Assembly: GCA_964389025.1 (NCBI GenBank)
Contig: CAYMCQ010000013.1
Location: 1-64,000 of the forward strand
Direction: 5' to 3'
From: CAYMCQ01 sp964389025
GTDB lineage: Bacteria > Verrucomicrobiota > Verrucomicrobiia > Limisphaerales > CAYMCQ01
Length of the DNA stretch: 64,000 nucleotides
The notes beneath the pieces were generated by a model. The model saw only the letters and a list, made by a program, of their open reading frames with translations. It was not told where the DNA came from and ran no database searches. A program made the translations under genes and the position numbers. Below, piece after piece: positions 40,070 to 49,476 of this stretch (the first letter of the stretch is position 1; each line of letters opens with the position of its first letter).

Positions 40070-40813
40070 TCACCTCGCCTTTAGAAAAGCGCGCATCGCG
40101 GCTTCCCGCTCCGGAGAGGCCCAACATGCTACAAACTGCTCCTTTTCCCAGCGGTCAAAATCCGGTTGACGCACCGCCATAAACGCCGCTTTGGAAAGTT
40201 GCACGGCAGCGCATGGCAGATTGGCGAGTTGCTCCGCCAACGTTCGGGCCTCGGCGTTGAGGGACTCCGACGAAACAACGCGATCCACCAGACCGATGCG
40301 GCAAGCGTCAGCCGCATTGACCGGCTCGCCGGTCAGCACCATTTTCTTGGCCGCGCCTAATCCGACCAGTCGCTCCAATCGCGGAATCAAACCCAGTGAT
40401 GGGAAAATACCAATCTTGACTTCCGGCGCACCGAAGCTTGCCGAGTTGGTTGCCAGCCGGAAATCAGACACCAATGTCAGCAAAAGTCCGCCGCCCATCG
40501 CCGCGCCATGCACAGCGGCAATGAGCGGTTTGGAACATTTTTCGATGGTATCGAAGACTGCGCGCGTGTCATCCAGTCCGTCGGCCACAGCTCCGGGAGT
40601 CAGCCCGGCCATGTATGACACGTCGAATCCCGCCGAGAACGCCGCCCCGCGACCTGCCAGAACAATGGCGCGAACATTCCCGTCCTTGTCCAACGTCGCA
40701 AAGCTCTGGCGCAGTTCATCCAGCATCGTCTGATTGATCGCATTCAAGCGTTGAGGCTGATTCAACCAAACCCAGGCAACACGATCATTGGTTTCTAATT
40801 CGATTGTCTTCAT
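40070..40813 (-). CDS. Enoyl-CoA hydratase/isomerase family protein
   Basis: A crotonase-fold protein of 247 residues with RAIVLAGRGAAFSAGFDVSYM (oxyanion-hole loop), HGAAMGGGLLLTLVSDFRLA and FGAPEVKIGIFPSLGLIPRL. The first catalytic Glu of classical hydratases (in GGGxEL) is Leu here, while the second (APEVKIG) is kept, so it may be an isomerase or other crotonase activity. It is coupled to the acyl-CoA ligase upstream by an ATGA overlap, suggesting a CoA-ester pathway for an organic acid. Confidence 0.88.
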   Translation of the reverse strand: MKTIELETNDRVAWVWLNQPQRLNAINQTMLDELRQSFATLDKDGNVRAIVLAGRGAAFSAGFDVSYMAGLTPGAVADGLDDTRAVFDTIEKCSKPLIAAVHGAAMGGGLLLTLVSDFRLATNSASFGAPEVKIGIFPSLGLIPRLERLVGLGAAKKMVLTGEPVNAADACRIGLVDRVVSSESLNAEARTLAEQLANLPCAAVQLSKAAFMAVRQPDFDRWEKEQFVACWASPEREAAMRAFLKAR

Positions 40814-42408
40814 TGATTTGACCCTTTGTCGGCCAGTTCTGCGCGCAGTTTCATTTTATCCACTTTCCCCAATGCTGTAAGCGGCAACTTTTCCCTGAAC
40901 TCAATGCGCCGGGGAATCTTATACTCTGCCAGCCCTTCTTTGCAGTGGGTTTTGATTTCATCGTCGCCCAAAGTCTCACCGGGGCGGGGCACGACATAGG
41001 CGACGCCCACTTCTCCCATCACGGTGTCTTTGGCTCCCAGAACGGCGACGAAGGCAACTTTTGGGTGTTGACTGAGATGTTCTTCAATCTCGCGAGGATA
41101 AACGTTGTAACCGCCGCTGATGAACATGTCCTTCTTCCGGTCAACCAAAGTCAGGTAGCCGCGAGCATCCAACCGGCCCTGATCGCCGGAGTAGAACCAG
41201 CCGTCGGCATCAATCGCCGCCGCAGTTTCAAGCGGGTTGTCAAAATATCCCTTCATCACGCACGAACCGCGGATCGCAACTTCACCCACTTCGCCAACCG
41301 GAAGATTGCGGTGTTGATCGTCAACAACGCGCAGTTCAAACTCAGGCGCAACTTTGCCGACCGTGCGGGCGATCGTTTCTGCGTCGTCCTCCGGTCTGGT
41401 GTAAGTAACGAATCCCGCCACCTCGGTCATTCCGTAGCCGGTGATCACGGTTACGTTTTCATTCATCTTCATCATTCTTGCCATGACCGGCGGCGGCGTG
41501 GGGGCGCCGGCGACAACCACCGTGCGCAGCGACGAAAGATCGAACTCCGCGAAGTCAGGCAGATTGAATTCCATGATGAACATCGTCGGCACCTGGCCCA
41601 GCATGGTGATGCGCTCCCGTTGGATGGTTTCCAGTGTGTGACGCGGATGGAAATGATCCATGAGGATGAGCGTAGCGCCGGTCATCAGCGCCGGAACAGT
41701 TGTTTCGGTTGAACCGGCCACGTGGTTCATCGGCAGGTGGAAAATGCTGCGGACGTTTTCATGCGAACCAAATTGGCGGACTTGCACGGTGATATTATCA
41801 ATGATGTTTTTGTGGGTCAGCACCGCGCCTTTGGGAACGCCAGTGGAGCCTGAAGTAAAAACTATGAGCGCAGTGTCGTTCTCATCCAACTCGGCTTGGC
41901 GGGCGGCCAAAGCGACGTTTTGATTGGGAAGATCAACGGCAATCAGGTCGCCGAAACGGATCGCTCCAGGTGCCGTTGTGTCGTCAATTGCAATGAAATG
42001 TCTTACAAATGACAGCGAGTCGAACAACGGCTTGAGTGACGCGGCTACTTTTTTATCACCCGCCTCTCCCAACACGACCATCAGGACGGGCTTGGTCAAC
42101 TGCGCCAGGCGAACGAGCTCCGGCGGTGTGTAGAGAATGCTGAACCCAACCAGCACCGCGCCAATCCGCGCCGCGGCGAGATAGGTGTAAAGATATTCAG
42201 GTCGCGTGGTTGAAATGACACCGATTCGTTCACCGCGCTGAATTCCCATCTTCAGAAAAGCTTTCGCCAGATTGTCAACGTGGCGATTGAACTCACTCCA
42301 CGTCACACGCTGATTGCGAAAGACCAATGCCTCCTTGTCCGGCAGCCGAGCTGCGGTCGTGGACAACAGTTCCGCCAGGAGACGTGGATGCGAGTGATGC
42401 ACAGGCAT
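40810..42408 (-). CDS. Acyl-CoA synthetase (AMP-forming)
   Basis: An ANL-superfamily ligase of 532 residues that activates a carboxylic acid to its CoA ester. It has the P-loop-like LIVFTSGSTGVPKGAVLTH, GYGMTEVAGFVTY, YSGDQGRLDARGYLTLVDRKKDMFISGGYNVYPREIEEHL, and the catalytic Lys near LTALGKVDKMKLR. The substrate (fatty, aromatic or other acid) cannot be told. It is followed by the crotonase gene; together they would activate and modify one acid. ATG at 42408 is taken as start. Confidence 0.93.
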   Translation of the reverse strand: MPVHHSHPRLLAELLSTTAARLPDKEALVFRNQRVTWSEFNRHVDNLAKAFLKMGIQRGERIGVISTTRPEYLYTYLAAARIGAVLVGFSILYTPPELVRLAQLTKPVLMVVLGEAGDKKVAASLKPLFDSLSFVRHFIAIDDTTAPGAIRFGDLIAVDLPNQNVALAARQAELDENDTALIVFTSGSTGVPKGAVLTHKNIIDNITVQVRQFGSHENVRSIFHLPMNHVAGSTETTVPALMTGATLILMDHFHPRHTLETIQRERITMLGQVPTMFIMEFNLPDFAEFDLSSLRTVVVAGAPTPPPVMARMMKMNENVTVITGYGMTEVAGFVTYTRPEDDAETIARTVGKVAPEFELRVVDDQHRNLPVGEVGEVAIRGSCVMKGYFDNPLETAAAIDADGWFYSGDQGRLDARGYLTLVDRKKDMFISGGYNVYPREIEEHLSQHPKVAFVAVLGAKDTVMGEVGVAYVVPRPGETLGDDEIKTHCKEGLAEYKIPRRIEFREKLPLTALGKVDKMKLRAELADKGSNQ

Positions 42409-42543
42409 GATTTGCCTCTTTTGCAGACCGGGGGCAACCTGAATCAAACATTTCTCCAGCACTCGGGCGCAACCTGGATGACGCCCTTCATGGTGCCAAC
42501 AAACCAGGCTGCAATGGCAAAGTTGGTGGTGGATGCGATGTGC

Positions 42544-43968
42544 TCACGGGTCGGTTTGGCCGGGGTTCTTTTTCGTGATGAAGCGCTGGTTTTCCCAGCC
42601 CTTCCAAACATCAGGGTTGTCATCAGGTTCTTCGTGCCACTCGACACGGCCATCGGCAAAGCCGAAGAATTTTACCCACGTGCCAGCGTCCAAGAACGCC
42701 TGTTTTTCGCGGATCACAATGACATCGTGCGGATCGCCTGGCAAGTTGGTTAACGATCCTTGGTAAGAAATCTCATACCAGCGCAACCATCGCATTGCAC
42801 CCGGCTGGGCTGCGCTGTTCAAATAAGGAACAATTTGATCAAGACTCGTCGGAAGTTGCCCTTGATTTTGATTCGCAAACTCAAGGAGAGCCGCTAGCGC
42901 GGTTTCTGCACTACCACTTCTACCTAACATTTGCTGCGTATGCACGGGATGAAGTTCCTTCTCTCGTGGCGGCGGCTCTGCGTTTGGCGCTCGCACCTTG
43001 GACACTTCTGCTAATTCGCGCTTTAAGACGCCAACGACGCCACGAAGTCTCAACAGTTCGCTCAACTGGTCATTTGGAAGCGATTGAGAACTTCTTGCCT
43101 GAGCGACCAGATTTGAAAGGCGCTCATTCTCCGTTGCCAGCCGAGTGAGCTGGTCGATTTGCTGTAGCAAAGACTTGTTCTCCTCCCGTAGTTTGAGCTG
43201 CGCTTGACGTTGAATGACGAAGAGTGTCATTACACTCGCGACCACGAAAGCACTGACAATCCCAGCTTTGAGTTTGGTCATAGTCATAAGTTTCAAGAAA
43301 GTGAGTGTTGTTCCAGATCCAACCGCTGCGCCTGCAAGCGACGTGCTCGTGAGTGTCGCAGCCAGACCGGCGGGAGCGGCTTGAATCGCATGCATTGGAA
43401 GCGTGGTCGAGAGGGCCAAAGCGGAGGTCGTCACGCCTCGCCGAGTGAGACGGGCGCGAAGTTTTTCCAGCGCGCGGGTGACGCGTTTGCGCGCGGCGTC
43501 TTCGTTCGATCCAAGCGCAGTTCCGACCTCCGCCATGCTGCGTTGCTCGAAGAAGCGCAGCAGCAACGCGTCGCGGTCGTTGCGCCCAAGTCCGTCGAGA
43601 GCTTCATCGAGCAGAGGACGGATTTGTTCCCAGTCGGGCGTGGTTTCGGATTCGGGAGTATTCATTGCTACAGCCTCCTGTTCGCGCTCCACACGACGGC
43701 GTTCGGTGCGGAGCAATTGCGCGGCGGCGTAGCGCGTCGCGCGGTGAAGCCAGCCGGCCATTACGACGCCACTTGGCAGAGAGCAGGCCTTGCGAGCGAG
43801 GTCGGTAAAGACCAGTTGCGCCACGTCTTGTGCGAGGTGCGCGTCACCGCTCGTCCGCCGGAGCGCGACGGAATAAACGAGGTTCACGTAACGCGCGACC
43901 AGTTCGCCGAAGGCGGCTTCGGAACCATCGGCCGCATAGCGGCGCAAAAGTTGTTGGTCATCCAGCAT
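42544..43968 (-). CDS. ECF sigma factor fused to a membrane-anchored C-terminal domain
   Basis: Residues 1-185 are an ECF sigma-70: region 2 (AAFGELVARYVNLVYSVALRRT, DVAQLVFTDLARKA) and region 4 (LDGLGRNDRDALLLRFFEQRSMAEVGTALGSNEDAARKRVTRALEKLR). After a Thr/Ala-rich linker comes a helix (AGIVSAFVVASVMTLFVI), a coiled coil (LKLREENKSLLQQIDQLTRLATENERLSN), and a C-terminal region resembling GspG/prepilin tails (LLEFANQNQGQLPTSLDQI, GFADGRVEWHEEPD). The fusion would tether a sigma factor to the membrane with an outside domain. Its target genes are unknown; the secreted-enzyme genes downstream are candidates. Confidence 0.88.
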   Translation of the reverse strand: MLDDQQLLRRYAADGSEAAFGELVARYVNLVYSVALRRTSGDAHLAQDVAQLVFTDLARKACSLPSGVVMAGWLHRATRYAAAQLLRTERRRVEREQEAVAMNTPESETTPDWEQIRPLLDEALDGLGRNDRDALLLRFFEQRSMAEVGTALGSNEDAARKRVTRALEKLRARLTRRGVTTSALALSTTLPMHAIQAAPAGLAATLTSTSLAGAAVGSGTTLTFLKLMTMTKLKAGIVSAFVVASVMTLFVIQRQAQLKLREENKSLLQQIDQLTRLATENERLSNLVAQARSSQSLPNDQLSELLRLRGVVGVLKRELAEVSKVRAPNAEPPPREKELHPVHTQQMLGRSGSAETALAALLEFANQNQGQLPTSLDQIVPYLNSAAQPGAMRWLRWYEISYQGSLTNLPGDPHDVIVIREKQAFLDAGTWVKFFGFADGRVEWHEEPDDNPDVWKGWENQRFITKKNPGQTDP

Positions 43969-44069
43969 CACTTTTCACCCAATATACAGCCGCACGACGG
44001 CAAAACCGGACAAAAAAAGCGGGACGTTCGCGGCAAGTTTAACCTTGAGCAGGAGAGCCTCGCAAACAC

Positions 44070-46799
44070 TCAGCGCGGCCTGGTTTCTTTTTCACCACGA
44101 CGCAGAATCTTTTCCATTTCATCGGGGTCATCCATTGGGAAAGATGGCAGCTTCCGCGCTATGCCGTAATCCGGGTCTTTCGGGTCTTTCGCCTTCTCCG
44201 GATCGAAGATGCGCGGGTCCACCGGCACACACTTGTAGGGACGAAAGTCTGGTTTTGTGTTGAAGCAATCGGAGAAATCGTTTGCGAGCGCGTCAAACAT
44301 GTTCAGCGGCGGAAGTCCGAAAATCTGGTAGAGCGTTCGGTGCATGCTGACGATGGTGGTGTGCCGATGGGAAACGTAGCCGCGCTTCGCCCACGGGCTG
44401 ATGACCAGCAACACGCTGCGCTGCGCGTCCACGTGGTCTGGCTCGCCGCCCGAGTCGTCCTGCGTCACGAAGATCGCCATGTTCTTCCACCACTTGGTGT
44501 GGGTGAGGAACTCGACGATCCGGCCCAGCGCCAGATCATTGTCCGCCATGTAGGAGGCGAGATACGGATAGCCCTTCTCGGGCCGGACGCCGGCGCCGTG
44601 GTCGTTGCAGATGGCGATGTTGATGAACGAGGGAAACGGTTCCTTACCCTTGAGGAAGCGTTGCTCAACGTCTTTCATGAACCAGTGCGCGCGGTATTGG
44701 TCGGGGATGTTCATGTTGTAGATCGGGAACTCCCGGCAGGTGTTGTCGTAAAGCACCTTCGGCATCGGGATGTTCACGACCTCGCGGGCGCCGGTGGGAT
44801 GCTCGTCCTCGTCTTCGATCACGCCGGGAAACTCGAAGCCTTCGCCGTAGTTGCGGAAGCGGATGCCGCCCCGCGCCAAGTGTTCCCACATCGAGCCGGC
44901 TTCCGGGTAATCCTCCGGGATGAGCGAGCCGTTCGATCCCATCGAGTAACGGCGGCCCGGCGCGCTGCTGTCCTTTTTGAACGACCAGCCGACCGAGTAG
45001 GTCATCTGCATCAGGTTGTTCGGCTGCACGCCAACCAACCAGCGATGGCCTACGCCGGATGCCTCCGGCTCCATATAAAAGTTGTCGCTTATGGTGAACT
45101 GTCGCGCCAGTGCGTTGTGATTCATCATCACGCCAACGCCTTCAAGTTTGGGCTGGTCCTTGCCCTCAATCGTCTGGTTCAGTCCCCAACGCAACAAACC
45201 CGGATCATCCTTCGCGCCGGGAATGCGGTCGAAGATGGTATCGTAGGTATGGTTCTCCTTTGTGATGAACACCACGTATTTGATCTGCTTCGACATTTTC
45301 CCCGGCACGGTGGGGATAACGGGCGAGGACATCGTTTCCCGGTCGGCGCGACGATCCACGATGCCGTTGTAGTTCAGAACATCAGCGGTCATGGTCTTCA
45401 GCGCGGCGTCGGACGGCACATCGAGAACGCTGACTACACCGCGCATTCTCAGGAACTCGCTCTTGGGAATTTCCTTGCCCGCGTTGGGACCGCTGCCGAA
45501 GCCGCGGAAGCAGATGCAAACGAGTTGCCGGCCATCCGGCGAGAGGGCGACGCGGTATGGATACCAAGCGGTCGGGATGTGGCCGAGAACGGACAAAGTT
45601 TTTGCGTCCAGCACGGCGATGGCGTTGATGCCCAGCTCGGCGACGTAAAGGCGCGTTCCATCCGGGGAAACCACCATGCCTGAAGGACTGACGCCCCGCA
45701 CCCGGGCCACCAACGGCGAAGGAACGATCCGCTGCTTCGCCACAATTTTATTCTGCGTCAGGTTGATGCGCTCGATGATGTCGTTGTTGCCGTTGGACAC
45801 AAAGAGCGCGTCGCCATGCGCCGCGAGGAAGTTGGGGGCGCTGCCGCCAACCGTCTTGCCGTTGTCTGACGGCGCGCCGACCAGCAGGCCCGTCTTCAAG
45901 CGGCTGATGACTTTCGGAGTTTCCGGATTTGAAACGTCCACGCCCCAGACGGAAAAGGATTCAGGCACGTTCGGCTCGCCGAGGCCGGGAATCTTTCGCC
46001 CCTCGAACTCCACGCCATCGCGCGCCTCTTTGCTGGGATAGCCGAACGGCGGAAAAGTGAGGCCGCGTTTGTCAAAACGGTCATCATTAGGCAGCGGCAC
46101 GGGACTGTATTCAAACAGTCCGATGTTGGCGGCATAAACTTTGTCTCCCACCACCGCCAGCGCGTAGGGATAGCGTCCCACCCGCACCGAGCCGACCACC
46201 TCCCTGCGCTCCGCGTCAATCACCACGAGGCGAAAGTTGGTCACATCCGCGCAGTAGAGATGCCTGCCGTCGGCGCTCACCTTCACATCCACGGCATAGC
46301 TGTCTTCGTATTTGCCGCCACCGATCCCGGTGTTCAACGACACCTCGGCGATTTGTTCACGTGAAGCCACATCGTAGAAATAAATCGCGCCGGTGTCGCC
46401 GCTGCTCCAGTAAAGCGTCTTGCCGTCAGGAGAAAAATCCGCGCCGCCCGCGTTGGAAGGCCGCTCCTTCTTGCCGTTCTTCAGGTAAGCCGGCGGGTTG
46501 ACGACCGCCACAACCGGCTTCGCCGCTCGCCAGCCGGTGATGAGCTGGCCGACCCCGTCGCTGGCCACAAACAACGTGTTGCCGTCGCGGCTCATCGCCA
46601 ACCCGTAAGGCTCTTGACCCACTGGCAGATGGCGACCGACGGGTTTCAGATAGCGGCCAGAGGAGAGAATGGTCAGCCCGTTCGGGTCGTGTTTCGCGTA
46701 AGTGTCAACGGATGGCGCGTGGAGATAGGGCTGCTCCAGGGCTGCTGCGGCCAAAGCCAATCCCGTCAGGCTGATGATTGAGGCTGATAAAATCTTCAA
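44070..46799 (-). CDS. Exported YVTN beta-propeller / phosphoesterase fusion
   Basis: A signal peptide (SIISLTGLALAAAALE) leads a propeller of about 400 residues with YVTN-type blades (GLAMSRDGNTLFVASDGVG, GADFSPDGKTLYWSSGDTG, RLYVAELGINAIAVLDAKTL). A phosphoesterase domain of the PF04185 type follows from about residue 510: KYVVFITKENHTYDTIFDRIPGA, VGHRWLVGVQPN, VTQDDSGGEPDHVDAQRSVLLVISPWAKRGYV and HRTLYQIFGLPPLNM. It should hydrolyse phosphate esters outside the cytoplasm. The next gene starts in a 4-bp overlap, so the PQQ-like protein is co-translated. Confidence 0.88.
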   Translation of the reverse strand: MKILSASIISLTGLALAAAALEQPYLHAPSVDTYAKHDPNGLTILSSGRYLKPVGRHLPVGQEPYGLAMSRDGNTLFVASDGVGQLITGWRAAKPVVAVVNPPAYLKNGKKERPSNAGGADFSPDGKTLYWSSGDTGAIYFYDVASREQIAEVSLNTGIGGGKYEDSYAVDVKVSADGRHLYCADVTNFRLVVIDAERREVVGSVRVGRYPYALAVVGDKVYAANIGLFEYSPVPLPNDDRFDKRGLTFPPFGYPSKEARDGVEFEGRKIPGLGEPNVPESFSVWGVDVSNPETPKVISRLKTGLLVGAPSDNGKTVGGSAPNFLAAHGDALFVSNGNNDIIERINLTQNKIVAKQRIVPSPLVARVRGVSPSGMVVSPDGTRLYVAELGINAIAVLDAKTLSVLGHIPTAWYPYRVALSPDGRQLVCICFRGFGSGPNAGKEIPKSEFLRMRGVVSVLDVPSDAALKTMTADVLNYNGIVDRRADRETMSSPVIPTVPGKMSKQIKYVVFITKENHTYDTIFDRIPGAKDDPGLLRWGLNQTIEGKDQPKLEGVGVMMNHNALARQFTISDNFYMEPEASGVGHRWLVGVQPNNLMQMTYSVGWSFKKDSSAPGRRYSMGSNGSLIPEDYPEAGSMWEHLARGGIRFRNYGEGFEFPGVIEDEDEHPTGAREVVNIPMPKVLYDNTCREFPIYNMNIPDQYRAHWFMKDVEQRFLKGKEPFPSFINIAICNDHGAGVRPEKGYPYLASYMADNDLALGRIVEFLTHTKWWKNMAIFVTQDDSGGEPDHVDAQRSVLLVISPWAKRGYVSHRHTTIVSMHRTLYQIFGLPPLNMFDALANDFSDCFNTKPDFRPYKCVPVDPRIFDPEKAKDPKDPDYGIARKLPSFPMDDPDEMEKILRRGEKETRPR

Positions 46800-48151
46800 G
46801 GCTGCTTATTTGTTTCGAAGTTTTTGATTCGATAAAGATTGGCGGCGGTGCGTATGATCAGGCTGTCGCGCGCAATCGCGGGCGTGGCCATGCACATTTC
46901 ACCCAGACTGTTTTTGCCGATCAATTTGTATTCCGGGCCGGCTTGAAACACGAAGGTGTCGCCGTCTTCGCTCAGGCAAAATATTTTATTGTCGTAAGCC
47001 CACGGCGAAGCGGTGAACCCGGAGGAGCCGTCGAGGTTGATCCGTTGTTTGGCATAAAGCTCCCTGCCGGATTTGGCGTCGCGGCAACTGAGAAAACCGA
47101 AATCAAACAGCACGTAAAAATTATCGCCGTAAACCAGCGGTGAGGGATTATACGGCGCGGCGGTCTTTTCGCACCACGCGATGTATTGATTGTTGGTTTC
47201 CCCGGCTTTGAGGCTGATGTCGCCGGATGCGCCGGGGCGAATCGCAAACACAGGGCGCGTCTGGTCACCCACGTAGCCGGAGGAAACGTAGAGCAGCCCG
47301 GATTTCGCGAATGGCGTGGCAATGACAATGGAGGACATGCCGCCGAATTCCCAGAGCAACTTGCCGTCAAGATCGTAGGAACGGACCCGCTTGGTGCCGG
47401 GCGTGATCAACTCGGTGCGTTGCTCGTTTTCCCAGATGAACGGCGTGGCCCAGTTGCTTTTCTCATCGCGCTCGACGCGCCAGAGTTGCTCGCCGGTCTT
47501 CTTGTTGAACGCGGCGAGAAAAGATTTTTCGTCGTTGTCATTGACGATGAATATCCGATCCTTGTGCAACACGGGCGACGCAGCCGTGCCCCATCCAGCG
47601 CGCGTCTTGAATTGCCCCAATTTCTGCGACCACAGTTCCTTGCCGGTCAGATCAAGACAGAAAAGTCCGAGGTTGCCGAAATAAGCATAGACGCGTTCGC
47701 CATCGGTCACAGGCGTTTCCGAGGCGTAGGTGTTTTTCAAATGGATGGAAGTGCTTGGCGAACCTTCGTGGACTTGTTTCTCCCAGATTTTTTTGCCGCT
47801 GTGCCAGTCAAAGGCATAAACCATCCAATGCTGGGTGTTCGTGGATGGCGTCCGCCGTTCGCCGCCAAAGTAGAGTCCTTTCTTGGGCGGTTCGACCTCG
47901 CCGTCGCGAATGACGGAGGTGACGAAAATCTTGTCGCCCCAAACCACGGGCGAAGACCAGCCCAGGCCGGGCACGGTTGTTTTCCAGGCGACATTTTGAT
48001 TCGTGCTCCATGTCGTCGGAAGATTCCGGTTGCTCGCGACGCCGAGCGATTGTTCGCCGCGGAACTGCGGCCAGTTGGTTTGGGCAGCGGCAGTGAAAAC
48101 AGCCGCAGCGACGATAAGTCCGGAAATCCGGATCGGGCAATTCATTGGCAT
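46796..48151 (-). CDS. Secreted PQQ-like beta-propeller protein
   Basis: A signal peptide (RISGLIVAAAVFTAAAQT) precedes WPQFRGEQSLGVASNRNLPTTWS, the usual opening of Planctomycetes/Verrucomicrobia PQQ-like propellers. Blades follow (WGDKIFVTSV, YAFDWHSGKKIWEKQVHEG, AFNKKTGEQLWRVERDE, SCRDAKSGRELYAKQRI). The family covers outer-membrane assembly factor BamB-like and dehydrogenase-like proteins; cofactor binding is not shown. It is upstream of and overlaps the phosphoesterase gene. The start could also be the ATG at 48145. Confidence 0.85.
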   Translation of the reverse strand: MPMNCPIRISGLIVAAAVFTAAAQTNWPQFRGEQSLGVASNRNLPTTWSTNQNVAWKTTVPGLGWSSPVVWGDKIFVTSVIRDGEVEPPKKGLYFGGERRTPSTNTQHWMVYAFDWHSGKKIWEKQVHEGSPSTSIHLKNTYASETPVTDGERVYAYFGNLGLFCLDLTGKELWSQKLGQFKTRAGWGTAASPVLHKDRIFIVNDNDEKSFLAAFNKKTGEQLWRVERDEKSNWATPFIWENEQRTELITPGTKRVRSYDLDGKLLWEFGGMSSIVIATPFAKSGLLYVSSGYVGDQTRPVFAIRPGASGDISLKAGETNNQYIAWCEKTAAPYNPSPLVYGDNFYVLFDFGFLSCRDAKSGRELYAKQRINLDGSSGFTASPWAYDNKIFCLSEDGDTFVFQAGPEYKLIGKNSLGEMCMATPAIARDSLIIRTAANLYRIKNFETNKQP

Positions 48152-48235
48152 CACAAGCGCAGACTGCACCAATGGAGACTGTCACTCAAGAATCATTCAT
48201 CAGCCGCCCATGGACACCCGGAAAGCCGTGGGAGA

Positions 48236-49462
48236 TCACGGCGACGATGGGCCGACCAGCTTGTTGGGTTTGGACCAGATCACACGCGCCACAAAAGTCG
48301 CTCCCTCGCCCCCGCGTTCGCGTGAGTCTTTCATGAACATGCCTTCCGAGACGGTGATCCACGACTCGGATTTGCTGATGGCGGCGGCCCCGAAGTTGCC
48401 GAGTTCCGCGCCGCGCTCCGGCACGACCACTTTTTCCGTGCGGCGGAGGATTCGCAGCGTGGCCGGATCCACCTGCGCCATGAACAGAGGCGCGCGGTGA
48501 CGCATGATGTGGTCATTGCTCGCCCCGCGCCGGGTGTAAATCAGAAAAAGTCCGTCGCTGTGCGCGAGCCAATGTTGTTGGGTGTTGTAGCTGCCCAATT
48601 CCGCGCCGTCGTCAAACAACCACGATTTCGCCTCGGCGAACTGCAAGCCGTCGTTGCTCACGCTCACGTAACCTCGTTCGTCGTTGCGGAGCGTGAGGAA
48701 GTAACGGCCGCGAAACGCGATCAACGAGGGTTCATAAAGTCCTCGGGCGATGTTCAGCTTCAACACCGTTCCGTGGCGCGCGTAGGCCAGCTTCGTGCCG
48801 TCGAAACGACATTCAGCGACGGTTGTGCTGAACGGCTCGTGGGAGTTGCGCCCGATGTAAAGCGGCACCAGCAGCCGGCCATCGGGTCGCACGAGCCATT
48901 GCGAACAGGCATTGCGCGCAAAATCGAATTGCTCGTCCGGCGGCAGTTCCAGCACCGACCACGGCGACCATCGCTCCGTCTTCGGATCGAAGACCGCATA
49001 GACCGTCTGGTGCGCGCGGATGACATCGTCGAGTTGCTCGCCTTTCGGGCTGTAACGCACCTGGCAGCCGATGGCGAGCAGCTTCCCCGTCGGCGCGTGC
49101 CAGTCGGGCGTGACGTCGGCGACGCTGATGGTGACGCCGTTCGATTGCCGTTGCCAATCCAACTCGGGCGGGAGCACCGGCCCAGTCCACGGCGCATTGG
49201 GTTTCGCGCGCGCCATCACATGGAGGCCGGAGTAGTAATCCGAAATCTTCAGATGTTTTTGAATCGTCATCACAATCGCAGGCTCGTCTTCGCCCCGCGC
49301 GGGAATGGCGGCTGCGCGCGGATGAAACCAGAGGAACTGGCCATCGTCGTGTTTCATCACGGTCTCCAGTTTCACGGAGAAATCCACAGGGGCCGGTTCA
49401 GCGGCAAGGAGCGCAGGCAGCGGAGACAGCAGCAGGGCCGTGAGAAGGAAATTTAGTTTCAT
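48236..49462 (-). CDS. Secreted sialidase/neuraminidase-like propeller protein
   Basis: A signal peptide (MKLNFLLTALLLSPLPALLAA) is followed by a BNR-type propeller: VDFSVKLETVMKHDDGQFLWFHPRAAAIP near the start, HQTVYAVFDPKTERWSPW, EPSLIAFRGRYFLTLRNDERGYVSVSNDG and DGLFLIYTRRGASND. This is the pattern of exo-alpha-sialidase-like proteins common in Planctomycetes and Verrucomicrobia; real glycosidase activity is uncertain. It forms a run with the ceramidase-like and glycosidase-like genes upstream. Confidence 0.8.
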   Translation of the reverse strand: MKLNFLLTALLLSPLPALLAAEPAPVDFSVKLETVMKHDDGQFLWFHPRAAAIPARGEDEPAIVMTIQKHLKISDYYSGLHVMARAKPNAPWTGPVLPPELDWQRQSNGVTISVADVTPDWHAPTGKLLAIGCQVRYSPKGEQLDDVIRAHQTVYAVFDPKTERWSPWSVLELPPDEQFDFARNACSQWLVRPDGRLLVPLYIGRNSHEPFSTTVAECRFDGTKLAYARHGTVLKLNIARGLYEPSLIAFRGRYFLTLRNDERGYVSVSNDGLQFAEAKSWLFDDGAELGSYNTQQHWLAHSDGLFLIYTRRGASNDHIMRHRAPLFMAQVDPATLRILRRTEKVVVPERGAELGNFGAAAISKSESWITVSEGMFMKDSRERGGEGATFVARVIWSKPNKLVGPSSP

Positions 49463-49476
49463 GAAACACGATCCCC

